The notes under the pieces: model-generated
The model's input: the letters and a program-made list of their open reading frames with translations, nothing else
Told to the model about the DNA's origin: nothing
The model's database searches: none
Position numbers and translations under genes: made by a program
Assembly: GCF_002934545.1 (NCBI RefSeq)
Contig: NZ_PTJA01000016.1
Coordinates: forward strand, 62,001-126,000
From: Lacrimispora xylanisolvens
GTDB taxonomy: Bacteria; Bacillota; Clostridia; Lachnospirales; Lachnospiraceae
Length of the DNA stretch: 64,000 nucleotides
Direction of reading: 5' to 3'
Part shown: positions 30,877 through 39,788 of the stretch, piece by piece
Layout of the letters: every line of letters starts with the position of its first letter
Numbering within the stretch: position 1 is the stretch's first letter

Positions 30877-32838
30877 TTATTTGGATTCTTCTGTTATATT
30901 GATTTTCTTAATTTCTTTTGTACGGATCTCCTTGCAGATATCGTCAATAAAGTCTGCAATCGGGCGTTGTCCTTCGTCTCCGTTAAAGCGGCTGCGGACA
31001 GAAACCACACCGTCTTCCTCTTCTTTTTGTCCCACCACCAGCATATACGGCAGTTTGGAAAGGCGTGCTTCGCGGATCTTATAGCCGATTTTTTCAGAAC
31101 GCTCATCGACTGTGGCAAGAATACCGTTTGCTTTCAGCTGATCAGCCACCTTAGCTGCATACTCATGATACTTTTCTGAAATAGGAAGTACACGAACCTG
31201 TTCCGGACATAACCAGGTTGGGAACGCACCTTCGTACTTTTCAATCAGCCATGCAAGAGTTCTTTCATAGCAGCCAATGGAAGTTCTGTGAATAATATAA
31301 GGACGTTTCTTTGTTCCGTCTTTATCTACGAAGCTCATATCGAAACGTTCTGCCAGGAACATATCCAGCTGAATGGTGATCATGGTATCTTCCTTGCCAT
31401 ATACATTCTTCGCCTGGATATCCAGCTTTGGACCATAGAATGCTGCTTCTCCCACTGCTTCTGTATACTGGATTCCAATGTGATCCAGAATCTTACGCAT
31501 CATATCCTGTACTTCATCCCACATCTCAGGAGTTCCAAGATAGTGGCTGGCGTTATCAGGATCCCACTTGGACATACGGTAAGTTACATCACCTTCCAGA
31601 CCAAGAGTTGTTAAGCAGTATTTAGCAAGATCCACGCAGCCTTTAAACTCATCCTCAATCTGGTCAGGGCGAACGATTAAATGGCCCTCGGAAATAGTAA
31701 ACTGACGAACACGTGTCAGTCCGTGCATCTCTCCGGAATCTTCATTTCTAAACAGAGTGGAGGTTTCACCATATCTGCATGGAAGATCACGGTAAGATTT
31801 CTGGCTCTGTTTATATACGTAATATTGGAACGGACATGTCATGGGACGAAGAGCAAATACCTCATCATCCTTTTCCTCATCGCCAAGAACGAACATGCCT
31901 TCTTTGTAATGATCCCAGTGATCAGAGATAATATATAAATCACGCTTTGCCATAAGAGGTGTCTTGGTTCTCATGTAACCACGTCTTTCCTCTTCATCTT
32001 CGATCCATCTTTGCATTGTCTGGACGATTTTTGCACCCTTTGGCATTAATAGAGGAAGGCCCTGGCCGATTACATCTACAGTAGCAAATAATTCCATGTC
32101 ACGGCCAAGTTTGTTGTGATCACGGTTTTTAATATTTGCTAAATATTCCAGATATTCGTTTAATTCATCTTTCTTTGAGAAAGCTGTTCCGTAAATACGG
32201 GCAAGCATTGCGTTTTTCTCGCTTCCTCTCCAGTAAGCACCAGAGGATGAAGTCAGTTTAAATGCTTTAATAGACTTTGTACTCATCAGATGAGGGCCTG
32301 CGCAAAGATCGGTAAAATCTCCCTGCTTATAAAATGAGATCTCCTCTCCTTCCGGAAGATCTAAAATCAGCTCCACCTTGTAAGGTTCACCCTTTTCTTC
32401 CATAAATTTAACTGCTTCTTCTCTTGGAAGGGTAAAACGCTCAATGGCTTCCCCTTCTTTGATGATCTTTTTCATCTCTGCCTCGATTTTATCTAAATCT
32501 TCTCTGGAGAAAGAAGGGTTTTCAAAATCATAGTAAAATCCGTTCTCGATGGAAGGTCCGATGGCAAGTTTGGCCTGAGGATAAAGTCTCTTCACAGCCT
32601 GAGCCAGGATATGACTGGTTGTATGACGGTAAGCTGCAAGACCTGCAGGATCACTGACTGTTAAAATGCTTAAACTGCAATCCTTATCCACGGTAGTCCT
32701 TAAATCCACAACCTCTCCATCTATCTCGCCTGCACAGGCATTTCTTGCCAGTCCTTCGCTGATATCGGAAGCGATATCAATGACTGACATTGCATGATCA
32801 TACTCTTTGACTGAACCATCTTTTAACGTAATCTTCAT
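30877..32838 (-). CDS. thrS: Threonyl-tRNA synthetase
   Basis: 653 residues from ATG 32838, with AAGGAG nine bases upstream; the longer frame runs into the T-box leader. It has the TGS domain (MKITLKDGSVKEYDHAMSVI), the editing domain with HTTSHILAQAVKRLY, class II motifs (motif 2 near FRNEDSGEMHGLTRVRQF) and an anticodon-binding domain after about 545. It charges tRNA-Thr and clears mischarged Ser. Expression is set by the T-box leader, so it rises when uncharged tRNA-Thr accumulates. Confidence 0.97.
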   Translation of the reverse strand: MKITLKDGSVKEYDHAMSVIDIASDISEGLARNACAGEIDGEVVDLRTTVDKDCSLSILTVSDPAGLAAYRHTTSHILAQAVKRLYPQAKLAIGPSIENGFYYDFENPSFSREDLDKIEAEMKKIIKEGEAIERFTLPREEAVKFMEEKGEPYKVELILDLPEGEEISFYKQGDFTDLCAGPHLMSTKSIKAFKLTSSSGAYWRGSEKNAMLARIYGTAFSKKDELNEYLEYLANIKNRDHNKLGRDMELFATVDVIGQGLPLLMPKGAKIVQTMQRWIEDEEERRGYMRTKTPLMAKRDLYIISDHWDHYKEGMFVLGDEEKDDEVFALRPMTCPFQYYVYKQSQKSYRDLPCRYGETSTLFRNEDSGEMHGLTRVRQFTISEGHLIVRPDQIEDEFKGCVDLAKYCLTTLGLEGDVTYRMSKWDPDNASHYLGTPEMWDEVQDMMRKILDHIGIQYTEAVGEAAFYGPKLDIQAKNVYGKEDTMITIQLDMFLAERFDMSFVDKDGTKKRPYIIHRTSIGCYERTLAWLIEKYEGAFPTWLCPEQVRVLPISEKYHEYAAKVADQLKANGILATVDERSEKIGYKIREARLSKLPYMLVVGQKEEEDGVVSVRSRFNGDEGQRPIADFIDDICKEIRTKEIKKINITEESK

Positions 32839-32882
32839 TGTTCTAATCTCCTTTACCAATATTTTGAAATTATGGATCAAAT

Positions 32883-32921
32883 AAAAAAAGCCCCTTTCCA
32901 TATGTTTCCATACAGAAAGGG
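32883..32921 (-). terminator. T-box attenuator terminator of thrS
   Basis: Read leftward, CCCTTTC and GAAAGGGG pair around a loop and end in GCTTTTTTT, 45 bases before the thrS start. Confidence 0.85.
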
Positions 32922-33149
32922 ACGATTCTAACATAATAAATCGCGGTTCCACCCTACTTGAAAGAATGATTCACTCATTCAAACCACTTATACTGATGAT
33001 AACGGAATCACCGTTCCCGATTAAGGGACGCTCCAAGCTGGTCTTCTCCTGATATTCCGGCAAGGCACTTTCACCGTATGTGCCTCTCTCTGAGCTCTCC
33101 TGTCAGGATACTGGTCTTGTCACCGCTTTATCTTATTTGCATTTCTATG
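32883..33149 (-). ncRNA. T-box leader of thrS
   Basis: The complement of 32942-32955 reads AGGGTGGAACCGCG, the conserved T-box sequence that pairs with the tRNA acceptor end. A terminator lies just downstream, and a long stem I region with AG-rich and GNUG-like features (AGAGAGAGGCAC, CGGTGAAAGTGCC) upstream. GAAGACCAGC near 33040 places ACC, a Thr codon, at a plausible specifier position. Uncharged tRNA-Thr should bind and prevent termination. Confidence 0.88.
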
Positions 33150-33154
33150 CCTAA

Positions 33155-33182
33155 ATTATAGCACTCAAAAACGTTTTGTCAA
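33155..33182 (-). promoter_or_regulatory. Promoter of thrS
   Basis: Read leftward, TTGACA (33182-33177) and TATAAT (33160-33155), both consensus, with a 16-base spacer. Confidence 0.88.
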
Positions 33183-33200
33183 GCGTCATAAAATATTTTC

Positions 33201-34112
33201 TTACAAAAGGAGAAGAAGCGCCGCCGTAATCGCCACAATGCTGGTTACTATGGACAGGGAATTAATAGCGCTTGCCATTTCAATATCGCCTTTTAGTTCG
33301 GCTGTGAATGCAGGCGCTACTGAAGCGACCGGTCCAAGGGTAACGATAGCAAGAGTCTGACGAACCTCCAGACTAAAGGGAGACAGAAAGTAAAAACCAA
33401 CCGCCATTACAATCGCTATGGTATATCTCATGAGAAGTATCTGAATGATTTTCTTTATTTTCTCTTTATCCATGCGGATCTCAAAACCAATTCCAAGCAT
33501 CAGAAGAGCCAGAAATGCATTGGCGGCTCCTGCCGTATCAGCAAAACTGATTAATATACCCGGAAGCCGGATCTTAAGGATGCTTAATACAGTCATGATC
33601 ACATAAGCATCAAAAGGGATAGAAGAAAAAAGCTTTTTAACCATCTTGCTAACAGTTGGTTTCTCTTCCCCTCCTGCGACCATGCTGGCAATGGAATAGG
33701 TCATCCCCGTACACATCACAGAATTTCCCGCATCAAAAAGACTTGTCGCCGCAAAGCCTACAGGGCTTAAAAAGCTTTGCACAAAAGGCATGGTGAAATT
33801 CCCCACATTATAGCCAGACATATTGAGCATGGCAAATGCTTTACTTTCCCCGGATCGGGAAATATTGGTTATATAACCGATGCCTATTGTTACAAAATTA
33901 CATAGAATTCCGATGACACACATGGCAAGAAGGGAACGCTCCATGGTGATTTTACTGAAATTAGAAACGATAGCAGCCGGAAGGGTTATTTTAATCACAA
34001 TTCTGGAAATAAGCTGAAAATCTTTCGCCTGAAAAAAGCCTGCCCGTTTCAGTAAATAGCCCATTATAATAATCGCCACAAAGGCAACTGCCCTCATTAG
34101 TACTGCCGTCAT
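33201..34112 (-). CDS. AEC (auxin efflux carrier) family transporter
   Basis: 303 residues, about ten membrane helices in two sets of five (AVAFVAIIIMGYLLKRAGFF starts the first). The conserved NMSGYNVGNFTMPF with its Asn-Asn-Pro pattern and SLFDAGN in the middle are AEC marks. The family exports or imports small carboxylates, including malate. It follows ilvE, but a hairpin lies between, so linkage to branched-chain amino acid metabolism is only suggested. Confidence 0.85.
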   Translation of the reverse strand: MTAVLMRAVAFVAIIIMGYLLKRAGFFQAKDFQLISRIVIKITLPAAIVSNFSKITMERSLLAMCVIGILCNFVTIGIGYITNISRSGESKAFAMLNMSGYNVGNFTMPFVQSFLSPVGFAATSLFDAGNSVMCTGMTYSIASMVAGGEEKPTVSKMVKKLFSSIPFDAYVIMTVLSILKIRLPGILISFADTAGAANAFLALLMLGIGFEIRMDKEKIKKIIQILLMRYTIAIVMAVGFYFLSPFSLEVRQTLAIVTLGPVASVAPAFTAELKGDIEMASAINSLSIVTSIVAITAALLLLL

Positions 34113-34130
34113 AAATACTCCTTTTAGTCT

Positions 34131-34169
34131 CTACGCAAAACTGCCGGCGGTGCTTAAAAGCCCCGCCGG
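34131..34169 (-). terminator. Probable terminator of ilvE
   Basis: Read leftward, CCGGCGG (34169-34163) and CCGCCGG (34150-34144) pair around a 12-base loop, followed by CAGTTTTG; the T run is short. Confidence 0.5.
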
Positions 34170-34184
34170 ACATTGATTTTTATA

Positions 34185-35255
34185 TTATTTTACCTCTACG
34201 CTCCAGCCTTCTGGTCCCGTTAACCTGCCAAGCTGGATACCGGTAATGGTATCGTAGCATCTCTGGGTGAGTTCGCCGATCTTTCCACCCCCGATTGCCA
34301 TTCTCTCTTCCTCAAAGCGAAGTTCTCCAACCGGTGAAACGACTGCTGCCGTGCCGGTTCCAAAGCACTCTTCCATCTCTCCGGATCTGGCCGCAGCCAC
34401 CACTTCATCTACAGAGATCTTCCGTTCTTCAACCTTAATTCCCCATTCTCTGCACAGGGATAAAACAGAATCTCTTGTAACTCCGGGAAGAATGCTGCCG
34501 TTAAGTTCCGGAGTAATCACAACACCGTTAATCTTGAAGAAAATATTCATAGCACCAACTTCTTCAATATATTTGCGATGTACCCCGTCAAGCCAAAGCA
34601 CCTGGGAATATCCTTCCTCATGGGCTTTTACCTGGGAAGCCAGGGAAGCAACATAGTTTCCGCCGGTCTTTGCTTCACCGATTCCGCCTTTTACTGCTCT
34701 TACATACTCATCTTCGATCCAGATCTTAACCGGATCAAGTCCGCTGGCGTAATAAGCACCCACCGGAGACAGAATAATCATGAACTTATAAGTATGAGAA
34801 GGTCTCACTCCAAGAAAGGGATCCGTGGCAATCACAAAGGGTCTGATATAAAGAGATGTTCCAGGCTTTGTGGGAATCCAGTCCTGATCTACGCTTACAA
34901 CTGTCTTTAACGCCTCTAAAAAGAGTTCTTCCGGAATCTCAGGAATGCAAAGTCTGTCATTGCTTCTGTTTGCTCTCTCAATATTCTTGTCAGGACGGAA
35001 TAACAGGATCTTTCCCTCTTCCGTTTTATACGCCTTTAACCCTTCAAACATCTCCTGACCGTAATGGAATACCATGGAAGATGGCTCCAGTTCCAGCTTG
35101 TGGTAAGGCACAACTCTTGGATCGTACCAGCCTTTTCCTTCCTCATAATCCACCTCAAACATATGATCCGTAAATATGGTACCAAATGTCAAAGGATTTT
35201 CTTTGCCTGGTTTTTCTTTCGGGCAAGCGGTTCTCTCAATTCTTATAGTCTGCAT
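34185..35255 (-). CDS. ilvE: Branched-chain amino acid aminotransferase
   Basis: 356 residues from ATG 35255; AGGAAGAG lies upstream, while an ATG seven codons earlier has no site. It transfers amino groups between branched-chain amino acids and 2-oxoglutarate. The pyridoxal phosphate lysine is in EAKTGGNYVAS (about 190-200). MVFHYGQEMFEGLKAY, LYIRPFVIATDPFLGV and FGTGTAAVVSPVG are typical of the longer fold-type IV BCAT2-like group. Single gene with a probable terminator. Confidence 0.95.
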   Translation of the reverse strand: MQTIRIERTACPKEKPGKENPLTFGTIFTDHMFEVDYEEGKGWYDPRVVPYHKLELEPSSMVFHYGQEMFEGLKAYKTEEGKILLFRPDKNIERANRSNDRLCIPEIPEELFLEALKTVVSVDQDWIPTKPGTSLYIRPFVIATDPFLGVRPSHTYKFMIILSPVGAYYASGLDPVKIWIEDEYVRAVKGGIGEAKTGGNYVASLASQVKAHEEGYSQVLWLDGVHRKYIEEVGAMNIFFKINGVVITPELNGSILPGVTRDSVLSLCREWGIKVEERKISVDEVVAAARSGEMEECFGTGTAAVVSPVGELRFEEERMAIGGGKIGELTQRCYDTITGIQLGRLTGPEGWSVEVK

Positions 35256-35356
35256 GTTATACTCTTCCTTTCCCATACCGGCATATCGTCAGCTTTTATA
35301 ATTTGTTTATCATTATCTTCCAAAAGCCCGCTGATGTCAAGAATTTTCAGCCTGTT

Positions 35357-36268
35357 TTAGTCTGCCGAAATGGAATCAAATCCATAACTTCTGGTTATAT
35401 AACGAGGAAATTCCATTCTTACTGTCTTCATAGGGTTCACAGTCTGGCAGATCACCAGGTCTCCTGCCAGAGTCAGAAGCATTCCGGCGTCGTTATCATC
35501 AAGGCCGATCTTTTCTTTCAGGAAGTCATACATCTGTCTGACCGCTTTTTTCCATGCGGCCTCCACATCTTCTGCCGAAGCAATGGTAATCAGCTTTTCA
35601 CTGGTCTCAATCATAGGATATGGTACACAATTTCTGTTTTTCACAACATCAACCCGCAGAACCGCCTTTCCTTCTATCTCCAGACCGCAGTCTTCCACCT
35701 CACCGTCACCCATCATGGCATGAAAATCGCCCAGGGACAAAAGAGCTCCCTCTGCAAAAACCGGAAGGTAAAGCGTAACTCCCTTTCTGATCTGTGTACA
35801 GTCCATATTTCCGCCATGATCCATGGGAGTGATGGTGGAGACACCGTCTCCTGCCGGAGCCACACCAATCACTCCGATCATTGGTGTTATGGGCAGTTTC
35901 AGCTGCTCACTGTAATGGGCAAATCCGTCAATAACAGGAATGCGCTTTAATGTTTTCTGTGAAAAAAATTCCTTTTCACTGCCGCTTCCCGGTCCCAGCA
36001 TGACAACTCCCACAGGTCCCGGTACCAGATCCAGAATATCAATCTTTAACATGTCTCCAGGCATGGCACCTTCAATAAAAAGTGGCCCTGTTGCCGGATT
36101 CCCGGGCTTACGGACAACATTTTCAAAGGTTGCTTCTTCTGGAAGGAACTGATTGGTAAAGCAGTCATATGTCTCAAATGCAACCGTCTCTCCTGCCCTG
36201 ATTCGCTGGCAGGGAGGATTGTCTTTAGACAGCATATGGGTAATATAATTTCTGGTTATAGTTTTCAT
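35357..36268 (-). CDS. Acetamidase/formamidase family protein
   Basis: 303 residues. RAGETVAFETYDCFTNQ, NPATGPLFIEGAMPGDMLKI and the metal-site-like DHGGNMDCTQIRKG are the marks of the FmdA/AmdA family, which hydrolyses short amides to ammonia and a carboxylate. LLTLAGDLVICQTVNPMKTV near the end is also conserved. The ATG follows the MATE stop by one base, so the two are one operon: a transporter with an amide hydrolase. The actual amide is not known. Confidence 0.88.
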   Translation of the reverse strand: MKTITRNYITHMLSKDNPPCQRIRAGETVAFETYDCFTNQFLPEEATFENVVRKPGNPATGPLFIEGAMPGDMLKIDILDLVPGPVGVVMLGPGSGSEKEFFSQKTLKRIPVIDGFAHYSEQLKLPITPMIGVIGVAPAGDGVSTITPMDHGGNMDCTQIRKGVTLYLPVFAEGALLSLGDFHAMMGDGEVEDCGLEIEGKAVLRVDVVKNRNCVPYPMIETSEKLITIASAEDVEAAWKKAVRQMYDFLKEKIGLDDNDAGMLLTLAGDLVICQTVNPMKTVRMEFPRYITRSYGFDSISAD

Positions 36269-36269
36269 C

Positions 36270-37646
36270 TTACCGTTCCTTTCCGGAGATTGTCTTTTGG
36301 CTGAGTTCCGGCCATACCGTAACCAGCATGGTGATAAAACAGGCGCCTCCCCCGATTAAATTGGAAACAGGCTCTGCCATAAGAACTCCACTTGCTCCAT
36401 TTCCCATAATTACAGGAAGAATAAGAATGAGAGGAATTACAATTACAACTTTTCTGAAAATGGAAAAAAACACGGCTCGTCTGGCCTTTCCAAGTGCCAC
36501 AAAAACAGACTGCCCGGCAAACTGCAGTGACATGAGGAAGAAACCAAAATAATAGATCCGCATAGATGGAATTCCTGCTTTCAAAAGTTCCCCATCCTGA
36601 TTGAAAATCCGGATAAAAAATTCCGGGAAGATATGGACAAGCCCCCACATCACAGTTGTATATATGATAGCTACAGCCGATGTGAATTTAATAGCCTGTT
36701 TCACCCGTTTGTATTCACCGGCGCCGTAATTAAAACCTATTACCGGCTGACAGCCATTGGTTACCCCATTGACCGGCATGGATATTACTTCCCTGACAGA
36801 ATTAATGACTGTCATAATTCCTACATACAAATCCCCTCCATAACGTTGAAGAGAAGAATTGTACATGATCTGAACCAGGCTGTTGGTTATGGACATGGTA
36901 AAACCGGACATACCAAGAGCCGTAATCGCCTGAACCCGGTGCTTTTTTAAGCGGAAAGCGGAAAACTTCAGCCGCAGTATGGTCTTTTTCCCTCTTAAGA
37001 AGAGCACGATCCAGAGTGCTGAGAGAAACTGGGATATAATTGTCGCAAGGGCAGCTCCCCTAACCCCCATATCCAGCGCAAAAATAAAGATGGGATCCAG
37101 CACAATATTAGCTGCTGCCCCAACCAGAACTGTTATCATCCCTATGGTTCCAAACCCCTGGGAATTGATAAAGCTGTTCATCCCAAGTCCGATCATAACA
37201 AAAATATTGCCGAGAAGGTATATACTGATGTACTGATCGGCAAAAGGATATGTTTGATCACTGGCACCAAACAGATACAGCATGGGCTTTTTAAAAATCA
37301 GTCCCAAAGCAGTTAGTATAATACCGGAAATCACAAGTAAAAGAAAGGAATTTCCCATGATTTTTTCCGCTTCTTCGTTATTACCCCTGCCTCTTTCAAT
37401 GGAGCACAAAGGTGCCCCTCCCATACCAAATAAATTGGCAAAGGCGATCACCATGGAAATTATGGGAAGACAGAGCCCAAGTCCCGTCAATGCCAGTGTT
37501 GCATCTTCTGCAATTCTTCCTATGTAAATTCTGTCTACAATATTATAAAGAACATTAATGAGCTGGGCAAATGTCATGGGTACTGCCAGTTTCATTATGT
37601 TTTCTACAATACTGCCTTTTGAAAAGTCATTTTTCGTATCTGCCAT
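36270..37646 (-). CDS. MATE-family multidrug/sodium exporter 1
   Basis: 458 residues with 12 membrane helices. KLAVPMTFAQLINVLYNIVD starts helix 1, and GVTNGCQPVIGFNYGAGEYK is the conserved cytosolic loop before helix 8. It uses a cation gradient to export organic cations or drugs. GGGGGTGAGCAG precedes the ATG. It is upstream of and coupled to the amidase-like gene. Confidence 0.93.
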   Translation of the reverse strand: MADTKNDFSKGSIVENIMKLAVPMTFAQLINVLYNIVDRIYIGRIAEDATLALTGLGLCLPIISMVIAFANLFGMGGAPLCSIERGRGNNEEAEKIMGNSFLLLVISGIILTALGLIFKKPMLYLFGASDQTYPFADQYISIYLLGNIFVMIGLGMNSFINSQGFGTIGMITVLVGAAANIVLDPIFIFALDMGVRGAALATIISQFLSALWIVLFLRGKKTILRLKFSAFRLKKHRVQAITALGMSGFTMSITNSLVQIMYNSSLQRYGGDLYVGIMTVINSVREVISMPVNGVTNGCQPVIGFNYGAGEYKRVKQAIKFTSAVAIIYTTVMWGLVHIFPEFFIRIFNQDGELLKAGIPSMRIYYFGFFLMSLQFAGQSVFVALGKARRAVFFSIFRKVVIVIPLILILPVIMGNGASGVLMAEPVSNLIGGGACFITMLVTVWPELSQKTISGKER

Positions 37647-37782
37647 CTGCTCACCCCCTTTGTGATAGATTATGCTTTTTTATAGCACTTTTTTAATCAT
37701 AGCATGATTACTCTGATTTTGCATCCTGTTTTTATATCTCCTGGAAGGTTCTCCCATTCCTGCCCTTAGCTCGCAAACAAAA

Positions 37783-37807
37783 GCCGGTCCCATTATCAGG
37801 AACCGGC
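37783..37807 (-). terminator. Terminator of fucO
   Basis: Read leftward, GCCGGTT and ACCGGC pair around a loop and lead into CTTTTGTTT. Confidence 0.75.
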
Positions 37808-37826
37808 ACTATAGATTTTAATAATT

Positions 37827-38975
37827 TTACATAAGGGATTGGTATAACCGGATAATATCTTCCAGACTGGCTTCTTTTGGATTACCGGGAGCACAGGCAT
37901 CTGCTGCTGCAGATTCAGCCAGGAACTGAATATCTTCTTTTTTTGCAATGCTGGTCAGATCTGCAGGGATTCCTACATCCTCAGAAAGCTTTTTAACAGC
38001 TGCAACAGCTGCTTTTCTGTATTCTTCCTGACTCATGGATTCCGTTTCTTCCACTCCCATGGCTTTTGCTATATCACGATACTTCTCTCCCGTCGCTTCT
38101 GCATTAAACTCCATAATTGCAGGAAGGAGAATTGCATTGGCCACTCCATGAGGAGTATCATAAACAGCACCCAGTGCATGAGCCATAGAATGTACGATAC
38201 CAAGGCCGCAGTTTGAAAATCCCATACCTGTAATATATTGTCCCAGAGCCATACCTTCTCTGCCTTCCGGAGTATTATCAACAGCGGCTCTTAAGCTTTT
38301 TCCAATCAGTTCCACCGCTTTCAGATTAAACATGTCCGTTATTGGATTGGCTCCTTTTGTGATATAACCTTCTATTGCATGGGTGAGTGCATCCATACCG
38401 GTAGCTGCAGTCAGGCCTTTTGGCATGCTGGCCATCATGTCCGGATCTACAATTGCAACAACAGGAATGTCATGGGGATCCACACATACAAATTTACGTT
38501 TCTTCTCCACATCAGTAATTACATAGTTAATGGTTACTTCTGCTGCCGTACCAGCTGTGGTGGGCACTGCAATAATCGGTACAGAAGGATTCTTTGTGGG
38601 TGCAACACCTTCTAAACTTCTTACATCTTCATATTCCGGATTAGCAATGATAATACCGATTGCCTTGGAGGTATCCATGGAGGAGCCGCCGCCAATTGCA
38701 ATGATATAATCAGCGCCGGATTTTTTGTATGCTTCTACTCCGGTCTGAACATTCTCAATTGTGGGATTTGGCTTGATATCAGAATAAATTTCATACTCCA
38801 GACCGTTTTCTTCCAGTATTTTTGTCACCTTTGATGTTACCTGGAATTTAATTAAATCAGGATCTGATGCGACAAATGCTTTTTTAAACCCTCTTTTTGC
38901 CACTTCACCAGGGATCTCGTGAATCGCACCTGCGCCGTGATAAGATGTTTCATTTAAAATAATTCTGTTTGCCAT
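37827..38975 (-). CDS. fucO: Iron-dependent alcohol dehydrogenase, lactaldehyde reductase type
   Basis: 382 residues, the length of FucO. AIGGGSSMDTSKAIGI binds NAD, and GMDALTHAIEGY with HSMAHALGAVYDTPHG supply the Asp and three His that hold Fe(II). MANRIILNETSYHGAGAIHE is a close match to FucO starts. The usual reaction is lactaldehyde to 1,2-propanediol, but the enzymes are broad and may act on other short aldehydes. It is not beside fucose genes here; a TetR gene and a nested repeat lie upstream, and garD further on. Confidence 0.9.
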   Translation of the reverse strand: MANRIILNETSYHGAGAIHEIPGEVAKRGFKKAFVASDPDLIKFQVTSKVTKILEENGLEYEIYSDIKPNPTIENVQTGVEAYKKSGADYIIAIGGGSSMDTSKAIGIIIANPEYEDVRSLEGVAPTKNPSVPIIAVPTTAGTAAEVTINYVITDVEKKRKFVCVDPHDIPVVAIVDPDMMASMPKGLTAATGMDALTHAIEGYITKGANPITDMFNLKAVELIGKSLRAAVDNTPEGREGMALGQYITGMGFSNCGLGIVHSMAHALGAVYDTPHGVANAILLPAIMEFNAEATGEKYRDIAKAMGVEETESMSQEEYRKAAVAAVKKLSEDVGIPADLTSIAKKEDIQFLAESAAADACAPGNPKEASLEDIIRLYQSLM

Positions 38976-39057
38976 GGTAATCTCTCCTTTTCTTTTCTCC
39001 CATAGAAGGAAGCCGTTTCATGCTGTTATAATTTTAACAACCAGACCTGAAAAAATA

Positions 39058-39113
39058 AAGTTACAGTTTGATGCTTTTGTAACAAATGTTACATCAGCTT
39101 CAAACTGTAACTT
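39058..39113. promoter_or_regulatory. Nested inverted repeats upstream of fucO, probable TetR operator
   Basis: Outer arms AAGTTACAGTTTGA (39058-39071) and TCAAACTGTAACTT (39100-39113) are perfect complements. Inside, TGTAAC-AAAT-GTTACA (39078-39093) is a second perfect palindrome. So GTTACA or its complement occurs four times, symmetric about 39085. There is no T run. It lies between fucO and the tetR-like gene, suited to control of fucO. Confidence 0.7.
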
Positions 39114-39138
39114 CAATTATGTGCATAAGTACCATATT

Positions 39139-39708
39139 TTAAACCAGTCTGGCTTCTTCAAAAACTGCAAACAGTTTGGGAGGCATGGCCTCTACAAGAC
39201 TTTTGGCCATCTCCGCCGGTTCCTGAGGCATTCCGGAAAGAACCCACTTAACAGTCATATACACAGATCCGCGGCAATACATCTCCAATAGAAATAAAAT
39301 CTCATCCGATAAAGGCTCCTGCCTTCTATGAATCAGTAAATCGGTATAAAAACCCATGATCAGTTCAAAATCATGTTCCTTTAATGAATTATAATCATCG
39401 GAACGGAATGCACCGGTAAAGAACACCGATTCCTTCTGAATAAACTGGAACTTTTCATTCAGGCTCTGGCAGACAGTCTTGTCCACGCCGATCTGGGCAA
39501 AGGATTCCAGCACCAGTTTGTCAAAATACCAGTTAATCAAATCATACTTATCTTTAAAATTCCGATAAAATGTCTGCCTCGTCATCTGACAGCCGTCTAC
39601 AATATTCTGAACCGTGATTTTATCCACCGGTCTGGTTTTCATGCAGTCTTTGATGGAATCAGCAAGCCGGTATTTTGTCTTCTCGCTCTTGTTGGGATAA
39701 TCAGCCAT
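39139..39708 (-). CDS. TetR-family transcriptional regulator
   Basis: 189 residues. The N-terminal DNA-binding domain shows ITVQNIVDGCQMTRQTFYRN followed by FKDKYDLINWYFDK, the standard TetR helix-turn-helix. The ligand domain ends with GSVYMTVKWVLSGMPQEPAE, a pattern I associate with the TetR group related to DhaS. It is upstream of fucO on the same strand, with the nested palindrome between them, so it probably controls fucO and perhaps itself. Confidence 0.87.
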   Translation of the reverse strand: MADYPNKSEKTKYRLADSIKDCMKTRPVDKITVQNIVDGCQMTRQTFYRNFKDKYDLINWYFDKLVLESFAQIGVDKTVCQSLNEKFQFIQKESVFFTGAFRSDDYNSLKEHDFELIMGFYTDLLIHRRQEPLSDEILFLLEMYCRGSVYMTVKWVLSGMPQEPAEMAKSLVEAMPPKLFAVFEEARLV

Positions 39709-39788
39709 GTTCCGCTCCTGTCATGTATATTTGATTTCTATTTTATCACAGCAGGAGCTTTTTGTGAATATTGCTGATGAAAATCTTA

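Noticed and set aside
35303-35950. Rightward 215-codon ORF
   Set aside because: Antisense to the well-supported acetamidase/formamidase gene, with no domain or ribosome site.
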